A stretch of DNA of 64,000 nucleotides from NCBI RefSeq assembly GCF_000026945.1, contig NC_012860.1, positions 62,001 through 126,000 on the forward strand, read 5' to 3'. How positions within the stretch are numbered: the first letter of the stretch is position 1; each line of letters begins with the position of its first letter. The stretch comes from Candida dubliniensis CD36. Its lineage: Eukaryota; Ascomycota; Pichiomycetes; Serinales; Debaryomycetaceae. A model generated the notes under the pieces. It ran no database searches and was not told where the DNA came from. It worked only from the letters and a program-made list of their open reading frames with translations. Made by a program: the position numbers and the translations under genes. Shown in pieces: positions 28,343-38,374 of the stretch.

Positions 28343-29272
28343 ATGTACAGACGAGTTTTTGTGAGGCTGTCACGTCTATTTTCAACATCTCCGTATTTCA
28401 GATCTTCATACGCCAATGCACCAAGAAAGACAATTGCGGATATACATGACTTATATAAGACCGGAGAGCCCATTTCGATGGTCACATCGCATGACTTTAT
28501 TACATCACAAATATTAGAACAAGCAAAAGTTGACATAAATCTCATTGGTGACTCTTTAGCCAATACAACTTTAGGATACGACGACACCAATGAGTTAACA
28601 CTTGACGAATTTTTATATCATGTCAAGTCAGTTCAGAGAGGTAACTCCCATTCATTGTTGGTTGCAGATATACCTTTTGGAAGTTTTGAAAGTTCCATTG
28701 AACAGGCTACATCAACAGCTGTAAAACTAATACAAAAAGGTAAGATTCAAGCTGTGAAAATTGAAGGAGGCAACGAAGAGATCATCCCCACAATCAAAAA
28801 GATAATTTCCATTGGAATACCAGTTATGGGCCATGTTGGATTGACCCCTCAAAAACATAATTCGTTAGGAGGGTATAAACTTCAAGGAAAAAGTGCTGAT
28901 GATTCGTTGAGGATCTTCCAAGAATGCCTTAATTTACAAAATGCTGGAGTGTTTGCAATTGTGTTGGAGTGCATTCCTAATAAATTATCTCAGTACATAA
29001 CAGATAAGCTTTCGATTCCAACAATTGGGATAGGTGCTGGGCCTTATACCTCGGGCCAGGTTTTGGTTATATCTGATTTGTTGGGAATGAAAGATGGGCA
29101 CGTGGCAAAGTTTGTTCAACAGTATAGCGATTTTTTCCAACAAGGTGTTGAAGGTGTAAAACAATATACCAAAGACGTCAAGTCAAAGAAGTTTCCCAAT
29201 CCAGATACCCATGGTTATAAAATGAAAAAAGAGGTGCTTGATGAGTTCAAAGAAATAGCGAAAGATTTGTAA
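28343..29272 (+). CDS. ECM31: Ketopantoate hydroxymethyltransferase
   Basis: A 309-residue PanB-family enzyme that transfers a hydroxymethyl group from methylene-tetrahydrofolate to alpha-ketoisovalerate. This is the first step of pantothenate and coenzyme A synthesis. The TIM-barrel motifs are clear: MVTSHDFITSQ, INLIGDSLANTTLGYDDT, LLVADIPFGSFE, AVKIEGG, GHVGLTPQ and IGIGAGPYTSGQVLV. The basic N-terminus (MYRRVFVRLSRLFSTSPYF) predicts mitochondrial import. ATG 28343 is the first ATG. Length matches the yeast protein. Confidence 0.92.
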   Translation: MYRRVFVRLSRLFSTSPYFRSSYANAPRKTIADIHDLYKTGEPISMVTSHDFITSQILEQAKVDINLIGDSLANTTLGYDDTNELTLDEFLYHVKSVQRGNSHSLLVADIPFGSFESSIEQATSTAVKLIQKGKIQAVKIEGGNEEIIPTIKKIISIGIPVMGHVGLTPQKHNSLGGYKLQGKSADDSLRIFQECLNLQNAGVFAIVLECIPNKLSQYITDKLSIPTIGIGAGPYTSGQVLVISDLLGMKDGHVAKFVQQYSDFFQQGVEGVKQYTKDVKSKKFPNPDTHGYKMKKEVLDEFKEIAKDL

Positions 29273-29428
29273 TAGTGCTGTATAATATACCACAACATGA
29301 TGATGCGAAATGTACATTTTTTAGGAACGTAAATCAAACTAAAAAATCATAAAAAAAAAAAAAAAATAGCTTTCGATAACCTAAGTTTCTTTTCTTGCAG
29401 AAGTATTCACCAGCACATCTACTATCAA

Positions 29429-30097
29429 ATGACCTTTGAAATCATCGAAAACCCTGAACCTGAAATCACCAGAGTATTTATTGTTAGACATGGTCAAACA
29501 GACCATAATGTGCAAAAGATCTTACAAGGACATTTAGATACAGATATCAACGAAACAGGTAAGGAACAGGCAGAGATCGTTGGTAAATACCTTTCTAGAA
29601 TTCCCTTTGACTATTTTGTATCGTCAGATCTAACTAGATGTCAGCAAACGTTGCTACCAATATTATCCCACCAACAAACGAAAACAGTAAAGTATACGGC
29701 CAATTTAAGAGAAAGAGATATGGGGAAAGTGGAAGGGATGTATTTGAAGGATGCATTAGAGAAATATGGTCCTGGATTCCGTAACTTGGGAGAAAAGGAA
29801 GGTGCATTGTGCAAACGTGTTGAAAAAGAATGGAATGAAATCATTGAGCAAGGTCACAACAATGTTTTAGTTTGTACCCACGGAGGTGTGATTACTAGAT
29901 TTATTAGCTATCTATATAAAGAGTTGGGGTACGAATTAAACAACAAATTAACACCAGATGATTTGAAGGTTCCATTCAACACGTCAGTTTCGGTTATAGA
30001 TGTTGAAAAGAAGACCAAAAAGGGGGTAATTCAAGCTTTCGGAAATACTTTACACTTGGGAGGAAATTTCGAAGTGAAAGACCAATTATTAAGATAG
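29429..30097 (+). CDS. Histidine-phosphatase (phosphoglycerate-mutase superfamily) protein
   Basis: A 222-residue protein of the histidine phosphatase superfamily. The catalytic box VRHGQTDHN (about 19-27) is followed by a substrate-loop arginine in SSDLTRCQQT, a catalytic acid in RERDMGKVEG, and the second histidine in VCTHGGV. It resembles the small phosphatases of the baker's yeast YOR283W type rather than the glycolytic mutase, which is longer in the substrate loop. The substrate is unknown. It converges on the first BUL-type gene. Confidence 0.8.
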   Translation: MTFEIIENPEPEITRVFIVRHGQTDHNVQKILQGHLDTDINETGKEQAEIVGKYLSRIPFDYFVSSDLTRCQQTLLPILSHQQTKTVKYTANLRERDMGKVEGMYLKDALEKYGPGFRNLGEKEGALCKRVEKEWNEIIEQGHNNVLVCTHGGVITRFISYLYKELGYELNNKLTPDDLKVPFNTSVSVIDVEKKTKKGVIQAFGNTLHLGGNFEVKDQLLR

Positions 30098-30336
30098 AGA
30101 TTTATAGAATAAACAATGTTTAAACATGGTTAGAACTCATTTGTAAAACAATAATTTTCTACTCTTAGAATTTTGATGAGACGGCACCTGATGCGAACAA
30201 ATCGAAATCAATATTTCGACAAATACCTAAAGTAGGCACTATTTTATTTTTTTTTATTTTGTCTGTAAGAATGAATTCTAATTAACACGTCTATTAAATC
30301 TATGAGCATTACCACATCGGTTAGGTAGTTTTTGTT

Positions 30337-32778
30337 TTAAGTCTTTTGTAAGACAATGGGTACTCTTAAAGTTATCTTTTCACCAGTATGAGATTTCAAA
30401 TCAACCTTCAAGTAATATATCCTTGCCAACAAACAGGTTTGAAAATCAGGGACTAAACAGAAATCTGTCAGGTTAGTCGGTTTCATTACCACATTAGCTA
30501 GATTTATCGATAAATTCAAATTCTTACTGTACTTTACTGTACTTTGTTCTTTACCAGTGGTGTTGTCTGTAGATTGTAAAACTTCCTTCTGCCAAGGAAC
30601 AGCGGCAATTGAAGTGTACGATTGTTCATTTACCTTGATCACCACGTCCTTAATTTTCATATGTACATATTTTGTCGTCAAGTTTGCCAAACATTTGATA
30701 TCTTGAACCAAGTCTCTATCAACATCCAATGGTTCGGGACCCACTTCCTTTAACAACTTCAGTAATTCAATAGCATATTTCTGAAATTTTTTAATTGTCA
30801 ATATATCAAAATTATCATTGCTGCTTCCTCCATTTTTGGTTTTGTTATCAAACATCATTTCTGGATGTATAACAACGGGGATTGGTAATTTTTTTGATTT
30901 CACGGTCAACGCGATCAATTCAACAGATAACGACTTAAACTCAGGTAGCGACGACACAGATCCAGTTTTCTCATCGCCAAAAATAAACGTCAAGTCAAAG
31001 GGAATATTCAAAACTGAAGGTAATACTTTTTTTGATTTCGACAGAAGCTGTTCAAATGGAACGTAATTTACAAAATACTCCTTCTTCGGTGTCCCAAAAG
31101 CTATTAATCCAATTATTTTCGAGTTTCCAAATAAATTCTTCTTTTTATACGGATGGAAAACCTCTGATTTCAGCTCATTGGAAACATGGATATTTCTTTG
31201 ATTAACTTTAGAGTAGTAAGATTGTTGCATCTTGGCTAGCTGTGCTGAACTTGAGGTAGGTGTCAATAGGGGAGAATTGGTATATGAAGAAGCAGCACCC
31301 TCTTGAAGTGCTGCTCGTACTGAAAATGAACTAGGCGACGTGGGTAATGAATGAGTGGCAGTAAGTTGGTTAAAAGAGTTGGCACTCGAAACAGGGCGTA
31401 ACGAACCAGTGCTTGATACAGGCAGAAGCAGATTTTGTTGTTGGTTAGCAATCATAATATCTCTTCCTAAAGTGATTTTCTCTTTGATCTTATCCACCAT
31501 ATTAGTATACAACAAGCGTGCTTCCTGATGAATCATAGACCGGTTTAATTGAACAATTGCCTTGGTAACAGGGATAACTCGCAAGTATTTATAATCCTCA
31601 GTGGCAACAACATATTCATCATTTTTGTCATTAATTGCATGAACGCCCCCAAGTGGACCAAACAAGTGCTGATATCCTGATGCACGTCCAATAACTCGAG
31701 CACTCACACAATAACTTATTGACGTGTCATTAAATGCAAAATCATTCGTCAAAGAAGCATACTTGTATTTCCTAGACGCCGTATCTTCCGGTGCCCCACT
31801 CTGCTGATCCTTCCATTTATGTCTCAAAGAACTAATAACCTCATTTTTGCATACTCCAAATGTGGGAGGAATTTGTAAATGTTTAATTAACAGGTGTTCA
31901 CATGCACTATCCAACAATTTCTCCGGTATTTTGAAAGTAAAATACTTTTTATAGGTAATTCCTGGTTCTAATATCTTCCTATGATCTAGATGATAATATG
32001 TACCGTCAACTGGATCATATATGGTCCCTATATTAGTTGGGTCATTATGCTCTGTCACTAGACGGTCCAAAAATGCGTCATTCCACAGGGCATTGAAGTC
32101 AAACATGTTAAGAAATCTATCAATATGAGAAGGTTGTTCAACCAATGTGCTATTATTGGTTTTACCAAATATAGAACAGCCTTCCAACTGAACGGAAAAC
32201 ATATCAAAAGGAATAACATTAGATGTTTTATTAGTTATCAAAACAAACCCGTAAATATAATCCCCTTGTTTCAATTCCAAAGTCAAGGGATCAACCAAAG
32301 TATATGGCTCTCCCACTTTCCCAATGTGTTCCGTGAGAAGTATTTTCACTTCCAACAGTTTGGAGATCTCTTTGTTTGTAGACGTCAATCGCTTCAATTT
32401 ATGTGCATTTTCCAAGATAGTTTCATCATCTTGCTCACCGTCTTGTTGAATAGCTGATGGGTCAGCCTCTAGATTCTCAGAAGGCATTAGCTCCAAGGTC
32501 GGAGATGTCGGCACCGACGCAAAATAATCGTGTAATTGAACAGTCGACAAATCAGGGGTAACTTCATAGCTAGGTGGAGCTGTTCGCAAGTCTTCAACAC
32601 TGGGAGTCAAGTTTTTCGTTATAGTTGATCGATACATTTGATATGAAGGCAAAATATTAATCAATTCATTGGCTTCCTCATCCCCTTGATTACGAGAAGA
32701 CACGCTTGCTTGTCTAGAAGGTGTATTTTTCAATGAAAGGGATGACAACTTTAACTTGAATTTGTTCCTTTCATCCAT
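30337..32778 (-). CDS. BUL-type arrestin-like Rsp5 adaptor, paralogue A
   Basis: An 813-residue protein resembling Bul1/Bul2, arrestin-like adaptors that bring the ubiquitin ligase Rsp5 to plasma-membrane permeases for endocytosis. The N-terminal signature NILPSYQMYRST (about 41-52) precedes a PY motif PPSY at 68-71, the docking site for Rsp5 WW domains. The Bul N and C domains follow, separated by a serine-rich loop (about 465-545). The C-terminus shares the PDFQTCLLARIYYLK block with the neighbour. ATG 32778 is chosen; the short upstream extension starts without ATG. Cargo is unknown. Confidence 0.75.
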   Translation of the reverse strand: MDERNKFKLKLSSLSLKNTPSRQASVSSRNQGDEEANELINILPSYQMYRSTITKNLTPSVEDLRTAPPSYEVTPDLSTVQLHDYFASVPTSPTLELMPSENLEADPSAIQQDGEQDDETILENAHKLKRLTSTNKEISKLLEVKILLTEHIGKVGEPYTLVDPLTLELKQGDYIYGFVLITNKTSNVIPFDMFSVQLEGCSIFGKTNNSTLVEQPSHIDRFLNMFDFNALWNDAFLDRLVTEHNDPTNIGTIYDPVDGTYYHLDHRKILEPGITYKKYFTFKIPEKLLDSACEHLLIKHLQIPPTFGVCKNEVISSLRHKWKDQQSGAPEDTASRKYKYASLTNDFAFNDTSISYCVSARVIGRASGYQHLFGPLGGVHAINDKNDEYVVATEDYKYLRVIPVTKAIVQLNRSMIHQEARLLYTNMVDKIKEKITLGRDIMIANQQQNLLLPVSSTGSLRPVSSANSFNQLTATHSLPTSPSSFSVRAALQEGAASSYTNSPLLTPTSSSAQLAKMQQSYYSKVNQRNIHVSNELKSEVFHPYKKKNLFGNSKIIGLIAFGTPKKEYFVNYVPFEQLLSKSKKVLPSVLNIPFDLTFIFGDEKTGSVSSLPEFKSLSVELIALTVKSKKLPIPVVIHPEMMFDNKTKNGGSSNDNFDILTIKKFQKYAIELLKLLKEVGPEPLDVDRDLVQDIKCLANLTTKYVHMKIKDVVIKVNEQSYTSIAAVPWQKEVLQSTDNTTGKEQSTVKYSKNLNLSINLANVVMKPTNLTDFCLVPDFQTCLLARIYYLKVDLKSHTGEKITLRVPIVLQKT

Positions 32779-33312
32779 GGTATGAGACAAGATAAAGAAA
32801 TGAAATGAAATAAAAGTAAACAATCAAAAAAAAAAAGGAAAAACTAGGGGAGGAATTGCTAAGAAAGCTATTTTTTTTTTTTTTTATACTTGTTGCAAGT
32901 AGTATATGGAGGGTTTAAATTTGTAAATGAATATGTGTCAACTCAATAATAATCTCATGTGGGAAGTTGATAAATCTCCTGTCACGACAAAACCTTAAAA
33001 ACTGAAAAACCGAGAACAAGTGACAACATTAATACTTTAAAAGAAAACAAAGGTAGTGTCGATGTTACCAAAAAAATAAGAAAGAAAGATACAGACCAAG
33101 AAATCTATAAAACAGATAATAATGAAACAAAGCAAAGCAAAGCGAGACTAGATCTAGATTTTTCAGTAACAAGAACAAATCAACAGAAAAAAAAAAGCGC
33201 AAAAAAAAAAATCCACGAGGATATATTGACAACCACCTCTGAACATAACTCTTAAAATTAATATATATATATATAATGACAACTACAAAACAAAAAAAAA
33301 AACAGAGCTGTT
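32779..33312. other. Spacer between the two BUL-type genes
   Basis: AT-rich, with A tracts near 32825, 33187, 33201 and 33292, and a short (AT)n run near 33260-33274. It contains the promoter of paralogue A and the 3' end of paralogue B. No gene is seen. Confidence 0.65.
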
Positions 33313-35484
33313 CTAATATCTATGAATATTCAAAGGAACATTAACAAGTAAACTATCTCCATGATGCAATCTCACCGTGATTTTGATATAGTATAATCTA
33401 CTGGCAAAACATGTTTGAAAACTAGGCACCAAAGTAATTCTATCTAACCCTTTACTTGAATGATCATTGCTTTTCAGGCTGCAATTATTTAAGTTCATTC
33501 TAATTGAAAATTTTTTGATAAACAATTTCCCCTTCTCGGACTGTTCTTCTTGCCATTGCAAACTCTTCACCTCTGTTGTGGTTCCGATTCCATTTTGTGA
33601 TGTCGTTTCAAATACCAAATTTGATATTGGCAAATTAATATACTTTGTTTTCAACGATGCTAAACATTTCACGTTTTGGTATAATCGAGTCTCTAATCTC
33701 AAAGCCTCATTACCAACTCCTTTTATTAGCTTGTGAAATTCATTCAAGTAATTTGAAAACCGGGCAATAACAAGCAGATTGAAATTGGCAGGCTGAGACT
33801 TTTTGATATCAATCTCTTTCTCTGCAAACAACATATCAGTGGTAAACTCTATTGGAATTGGGTGTTTCTTCGATCTAATTGACAATGCCACTAGTTCAAC
33901 ATCAATAGCTTTAATTTCTGGCAAATTTTTCAATAGAGTGGAAGATTCAGCAAAATAATTTAATTCGAGCGGTATTACAAGTTCAGTATCACTTGGAGGA
34001 GGCGCTTTACCAAATCTCGTTGGCGGGGTATACCGTATCTTATAATGTTCCTTAATTGTCGACAAGGAAATGATTCCAAGATATTTGCTTGACCCTGTTA
34101 TAGATTTTTTCTTAAATGGAATAAGACATTGATAAAAGTCCTCATCATCATGCATACTCTTCCCACTTCTAAGATTGCTTTTAAAAGTATCATCGGCAAC
34201 ATCGTACAATTGACGTAATTTAACACTATCATTGCTCATCATAGGACTCAAGTTGGGTCGCGAACTACTAGTATTCCCAGCCTTGTTGTTCAACAACTCA
34301 TTCCCGTAATCAATCTTTACCATCACAGAGTCCACAAAAGCTCGGTAATAAAGTTCAGCTTCTTGTTTGAGTTGCTGGAAATTGTATTCCATTTCCAAGT
34401 TAGGGGTTGGTATAACTCTTATAGGACACGATGCTTCTTTTGACACAACATACTGATCCTTATCAACTTTGTACTTATAATCCGATGCCTTCCCGATAAC
34501 TCTGGCATCAATACGATAAGCCAAGCAACTATCCAGAAAAGACAAGTCTTTAACTATTAAATGCTGGTTCGCCAATAGAAAAGATGGAGGAAAACTGTTT
34601 CGATCAATACCTAGTGTTGGGGGTATTTCGGTATGTGTTGGTAAATTGTACTGATCACAGGTGCTATCCAATAACTTATCTGGAATTTTGAATGTGAAAA
34701 ATCGTTTGTACGTTACATTAGGTTGAAACAATCTTTTCACATCAATAGACAATAGGGTATTGTCGTATGGATCAGTTTCTCCATTACACCAATCATGGGG
34801 GTCTCCGTTATCAGTAATAAGTCGATCGATGTTAGCATATGACCACGAGGCAAAAAGATCTAACATAGTCAAAAACTTAAATCTTAACGCTGGAACTTCA
34901 CTGGATATGGTTCCAGACAGTGTGTCTAGAGTAGTAAATGTTCCTTCAAAAACAACATACACCATATCAAAGGGAATCAGCTGATCAGACGTGTTGCGAA
35001 TAGTCACATAGCCATGAAGATAATCACCCTGTTTAAACTCTCGATTCGACGGATCCATAAATATAGGCTTTATTCCACTCTGACAAACTTTTTCTGTTAC
35101 TTGAATATCAATTTTCAAACATTCGCTCATTGAGTTTTTCCTATGGGTTAAATTCGGTAATTTATCGGCATTGGCTAAGATGCTGTTCTTCCACATATCT
35201 TCACTTTCTTGGTTATACGTGACGGAGTCATTATCGCTCTGAGCAAAGTAATTATCAGTTTCTAGTCGTTCATCAACTGGACTTTGCATTCTACTGAAAG
35301 TTAACAACGAAGGTGTTTCTGAAGTAATTGGGGTCATCTCGTATGTTGGTGGGTCGATAGAGTAGTTTTCATTTGTTGGGGTTAAATTCTTCGATACTGT
35401 AGATTGAAACATGTGATAGGAGGGCAAAATATTGTTGAGCAACTCATCCTCATTTGGTGGTTGTGGTTCATCATTTGGCGACAT
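33313..35484 (-). CDS. BUL-type arrestin-like Rsp5 adaptor, paralogue B
   Basis: A 723-residue paralogue of the preceding gene, in the same orientation. It shares NILPSYHMFQST (about 18-29), a PY motif PPTY at 45-48, the FKQGDYLHGYVTIRNTS block, and a C-terminal PSFQTCFASRLYYIK block. It lacks part of the long serine-rich middle loop, hence the shorter length. It probably links Rsp5 to a different set of permeases. The two genes look like an old tandem duplication that has diverged. It is divergent from gamma-glutamyltransferase. Confidence 0.75.
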   Translation of the reverse strand: MSPNDEPQPPNEDELLNNILPSYHMFQSTVSKNLTPTNENYSIDPPTYEMTPITSETPSLLTFSRMQSPVDERLETDNYFAQSDNDSVTYNQESEDMWKNSILANADKLPNLTHRKNSMSECLKIDIQVTEKVCQSGIKPIFMDPSNREFKQGDYLHGYVTIRNTSDQLIPFDMVYVVFEGTFTTLDTLSGTISSEVPALRFKFLTMLDLFASWSYANIDRLITDNGDPHDWCNGETDPYDNTLLSIDVKRLFQPNVTYKRFFTFKIPDKLLDSTCDQYNLPTHTEIPPTLGIDRNSFPPSFLLANQHLIVKDLSFLDSCLAYRIDARVIGKASDYKYKVDKDQYVVSKEASCPIRVIPTPNLEMEYNFQQLKQEAELYYRAFVDSVMVKIDYGNELLNNKAGNTSSSRPNLSPMMSNDSVKLRQLYDVADDTFKSNLRSGKSMHDDEDFYQCLIPFKKKSITGSSKYLGIISLSTIKEHYKIRYTPPTRFGKAPPPSDTELVIPLELNYFAESSTLLKNLPEIKAIDVELVALSIRSKKHPIPIEFTTDMLFAEKEIDIKKSQPANFNLLVIARFSNYLNEFHKLIKGVGNEALRLETRLYQNVKCLASLKTKYINLPISNLVFETTSQNGIGTTTEVKSLQWQEEQSEKGKLFIKKFSIRMNLNNCSLKSNDHSSKGLDRITLVPSFQTCFASRLYYIKITVRLHHGDSLLVNVPLNIHRY

Positions 35485-36155
35485 TTTGTTACTTGAAGTG
35501 GGAAGCTGATAATGTAATCGAGTGGTTTAAAGACGGGATGAGGTATTAGACATTGCATTTCGGAATATTCTCTCTTTTTTTTTTTTCGCTTTCGTGCTTT
35601 AAAGTTTTGTTTTTTTTTTTTCATATTTTAGCTTTTATTTTAAGCTCTCGCTTGATGTTGCCGCATACGGTAAGGAAATTCGAGTCTAGAATGAGAAAAC
35701 ACACATACCATATAAACTTTGATATATTTCTTTTCTAGAACTTCCAAACAAATAACTGATTGGAAAGCAATCTAGGTACACCGATCAGAAGTACAATGCT
35801 TCCTTTAATAAAGGTCAAACTTAATTTATGTGTGGGTTGTCGTTTCTTGCTCAGCCTATTAAGTTAATCCACAGTGCGGTTGTATCGTACGACCAACGTC
35901 TGGTACACCTCCAGTTGTTCTTGTCATCATATCCTCCCACAACCAGATAAAACCTAAAAAAATCGCGTGGAACAATAGGCAACAGAAAAAAAAAAAAGAA
36001 ATTTGCGTGGCTTTAGATTGTTCCTGCTGTTTCATTACAAATCAAATCAATTCTATCTGACCCACAAAAAAAAAAAAAAAAAAAAACCCGTGGCAATGTC
36101 TTAGATCTGTTCTTTTTTGAAATAATGTACCGATATATATACTAGTCAAACCAAA
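35485..36155. other. Divergent spacer BUL paralogue B / gamma-glutamyltransferase
   Basis: A 671-bp promoter region with T tracts near 35577 and 35612 and A tracts near 35986 and 36066-36085. No conserved gene is seen; short frames do not look like proteins. Confidence 0.65.
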
Positions 36156-38066
36156 ATGAAGTCAGAAACACATCCCAAAAACTATACAAACTACAATTAC
36201 AAAATACCTAGGAGCACTCTCTTTATCTCTTGTGTGCTTACATTGCTAATCTACTCCTTATCAACAATTTATCAGTCTCGCGGTTTGGGGTTGCCCCCAT
36301 TATCGTTTATAAATCAGATTCCGGAAAATTTGTCCAGATCTGATCCATATTTGACTTTGCACATTGATATTACTGATGACCCATTATCAGACAAAATAGG
36401 ACAGCCAGATTTAAACCCGTCGCCTGAACATTTACATGTGGGTAACAAAGCAATGGTAGCAAGCGATGTCCCCTTGTGCTCTACCATGGGAAAAGATATA
36501 TTGCTTCGAGGTGGGAATGCTGCTGATGCTGCTGTTACTGTTGCGTTATGTATTGGCTCAGTCAATTCACACAGTTCTGGGATCGGTGGCGGAGGATTCA
36601 TAGTGAGCAGAAATAACGGTGATGCAGTTAGTATCGATGCCCGTGAAATGGCTCCAGGGTCGGCATTCAAAGAGATGTATGGAAACCTGCTAGTTTTGTC
36701 CAAAATTGGAGGGTTGAGCATTGCTGTTCCTGGAGAATTAAAAGGCTTGTATGAACTATTTAGGTTGCACGGATCTGGCAATTTGAGTTGGAAGCAATTA
36801 TTTGAACCAGTGATCGAATTGAACAGGAACGGGTTCAAGTGTCTGAAAATATTTGAAACTGTTTTGGCTAAAGAGTACGACTTGGTCCTACTGAGGGTAC
36901 CTGTATTGAAAGACTCGTGGGATTTTATATTTAAACCCAATGGAGGATTACTTAAGGAAGGCGATTTAATAACTAGACCAAATTACGCAAAAACATTAGA
37001 ATTAATTGCCAATAACGGAAGCAGTAGTATATTTTATGATCCCAACGGTCCAATAGTGCAGTCCTTAGTTTCCACTATTCAAAAATGGGGAGGAATTGTC
37101 ACTACAGAGGATTTTTCAAATTATAAGGTAAATTTAGAAAAGCCACTAGTTTCTACCATCAAGAATCACACTTTCTATACCAGCAACGGAATTTCATCTG
37201 GGCTAGGATTATTGGCTGGTTTGAATTTTTTTGATCGAGTTTTCAACGAATCCGACGATGATACCCTTTTCACTCATAAGTTAGTCGAGAGCTTCAAGTG
37301 GCTTAGTTCCATTCGTACCAGATTTGGAGACATTGACAAAAGACAAGATTTAATAGACAAGTACACCGACTCCACTTGGATAGATGAAGTTTTAGAGACT
37401 AAAAAGTACTCAGACGAAACTACTTTTGATTGGAAACATTATGACCCCAAATACGATATTGCAGAGCCACAAGGGACATCACATTTTTCGGTTGTAGATG
37501 AAAATGACAATTCAGTTGCAATGACTACTACTGTGAACTTGCTATTTGGATCGATGATTTACGATCGTGAAACAGGGATCATTTTGAACGATGAAATGGA
37601 TGATTTTGCTTTACCAAATGTGAGCAATGCCTTCAATTTAACTCCTTCTATTTTCAACTTTATCTATCCGGGGAAAAGACCATTGAGTTCTACTGCGCCC
37701 ACAATCATCATTAACGATGCCAATAATGCCACAGATTTTGTAATCGGGGCCGCAGGAGGCAGTAGAATAACTAGTGCCATATTACAAGCCATTGTGAGGA
37801 CCTATTATCGCAAATATGATTTATTATCGACAATAGCATTTCCTCGTTTGCATCATCAATTGATTCCCGAAAGCATCATGAGCGAAAATCTCACTATATG
37901 GGATCAAGAACATCCTGGAATAACCAGTTCAATGAAAAAGGTGGGTCACACATTTTTGGAAACGGGATCTTTAACAGCAATGAATGGGATCAAAAGGACT
38001 AAAAATGGCAAATTACATGGTGTATCGGATTGGTGGAGAAAAAGGGGGGAGCTGGATGGTTATTAG
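36156..38066 (+). CDS. Gamma-glutamyltransferase (type II membrane form)
   Basis: A 636-residue precursor that removes the gamma-glutamyl group of glutathione, starting its breakdown (yeast homologue ECM38). A single hydrophobic anchor at about 20-38 predicts type II topology, in the vacuole or secretory pathway. The large-subunit motifs GGNAADAAVTVALCIG and GGGGFIV and the region GGLSIAVPGELKG are present. Autocleavage is expected before Thr441 in PQGTSHFSV, the catalytic nucleophile. The small-subunit loop GAAGGSRITSAI also fits. Several N-glycosylation sequons occur. Length matches the family. Confidence 0.88.
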   Translation: MKSETHPKNYTNYNYKIPRSTLFISCVLTLLIYSLSTIYQSRGLGLPPLSFINQIPENLSRSDPYLTLHIDITDDPLSDKIGQPDLNPSPEHLHVGNKAMVASDVPLCSTMGKDILLRGGNAADAAVTVALCIGSVNSHSSGIGGGGFIVSRNNGDAVSIDAREMAPGSAFKEMYGNLLVLSKIGGLSIAVPGELKGLYELFRLHGSGNLSWKQLFEPVIELNRNGFKCLKIFETVLAKEYDLVLLRVPVLKDSWDFIFKPNGGLLKEGDLITRPNYAKTLELIANNGSSSIFYDPNGPIVQSLVSTIQKWGGIVTTEDFSNYKVNLEKPLVSTIKNHTFYTSNGISSGLGLLAGLNFFDRVFNESDDDTLFTHKLVESFKWLSSIRTRFGDIDKRQDLIDKYTDSTWIDEVLETKKYSDETTFDWKHYDPKYDIAEPQGTSHFSVVDENDNSVAMTTTVNLLFGSMIYDRETGIILNDEMDDFALPNVSNAFNLTPSIFNFIYPGKRPLSSTAPTIIINDANNATDFVIGAAGGSRITSAILQAIVRTYYRKYDLLSTIAFPRLHHQLIPESIMSENLTIWDQEHPGITSSMKKVGHTFLETGSLTAMNGIKRTKNGKLHGVSDWWRKRGELDGY

Positions 38067-38374
38067 AATAAGCAAGGAGATTGAGATTACAATATGGATA
38101 TTGTCAATTTCAGCACATTGTGTAACCATATATTTATTTTTATTGTAAACATACAAATAGACATTGATCTATAGATTGATGAGTTGTAGGTGGTAGTTGG
38201 GGATGTTTTCATAGAATGCAAAGTACACTTTAGGGACAACCTCGATTTTTTAAATTGATGCGAATTCAAGGAAACTTGACAGATTGAGCAAGAAACTTAA
38301 AGCGATCTCATCTTACACCGAAAGAATTTTTTTTTTCTTTGTTTTAATTTACTTTCCTTCAACAACATTAAACA
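38067..38374. other. Spacer gamma-glutamyltransferase / CNS1
   Basis: Tandem spacer with the 3' end of the upstream gene and the CNS1 promoter, including a T tract near 38328. No gene is seen, and I found no convincing heat-shock element despite the Hsp90 link of CNS1. Confidence 0.6.
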
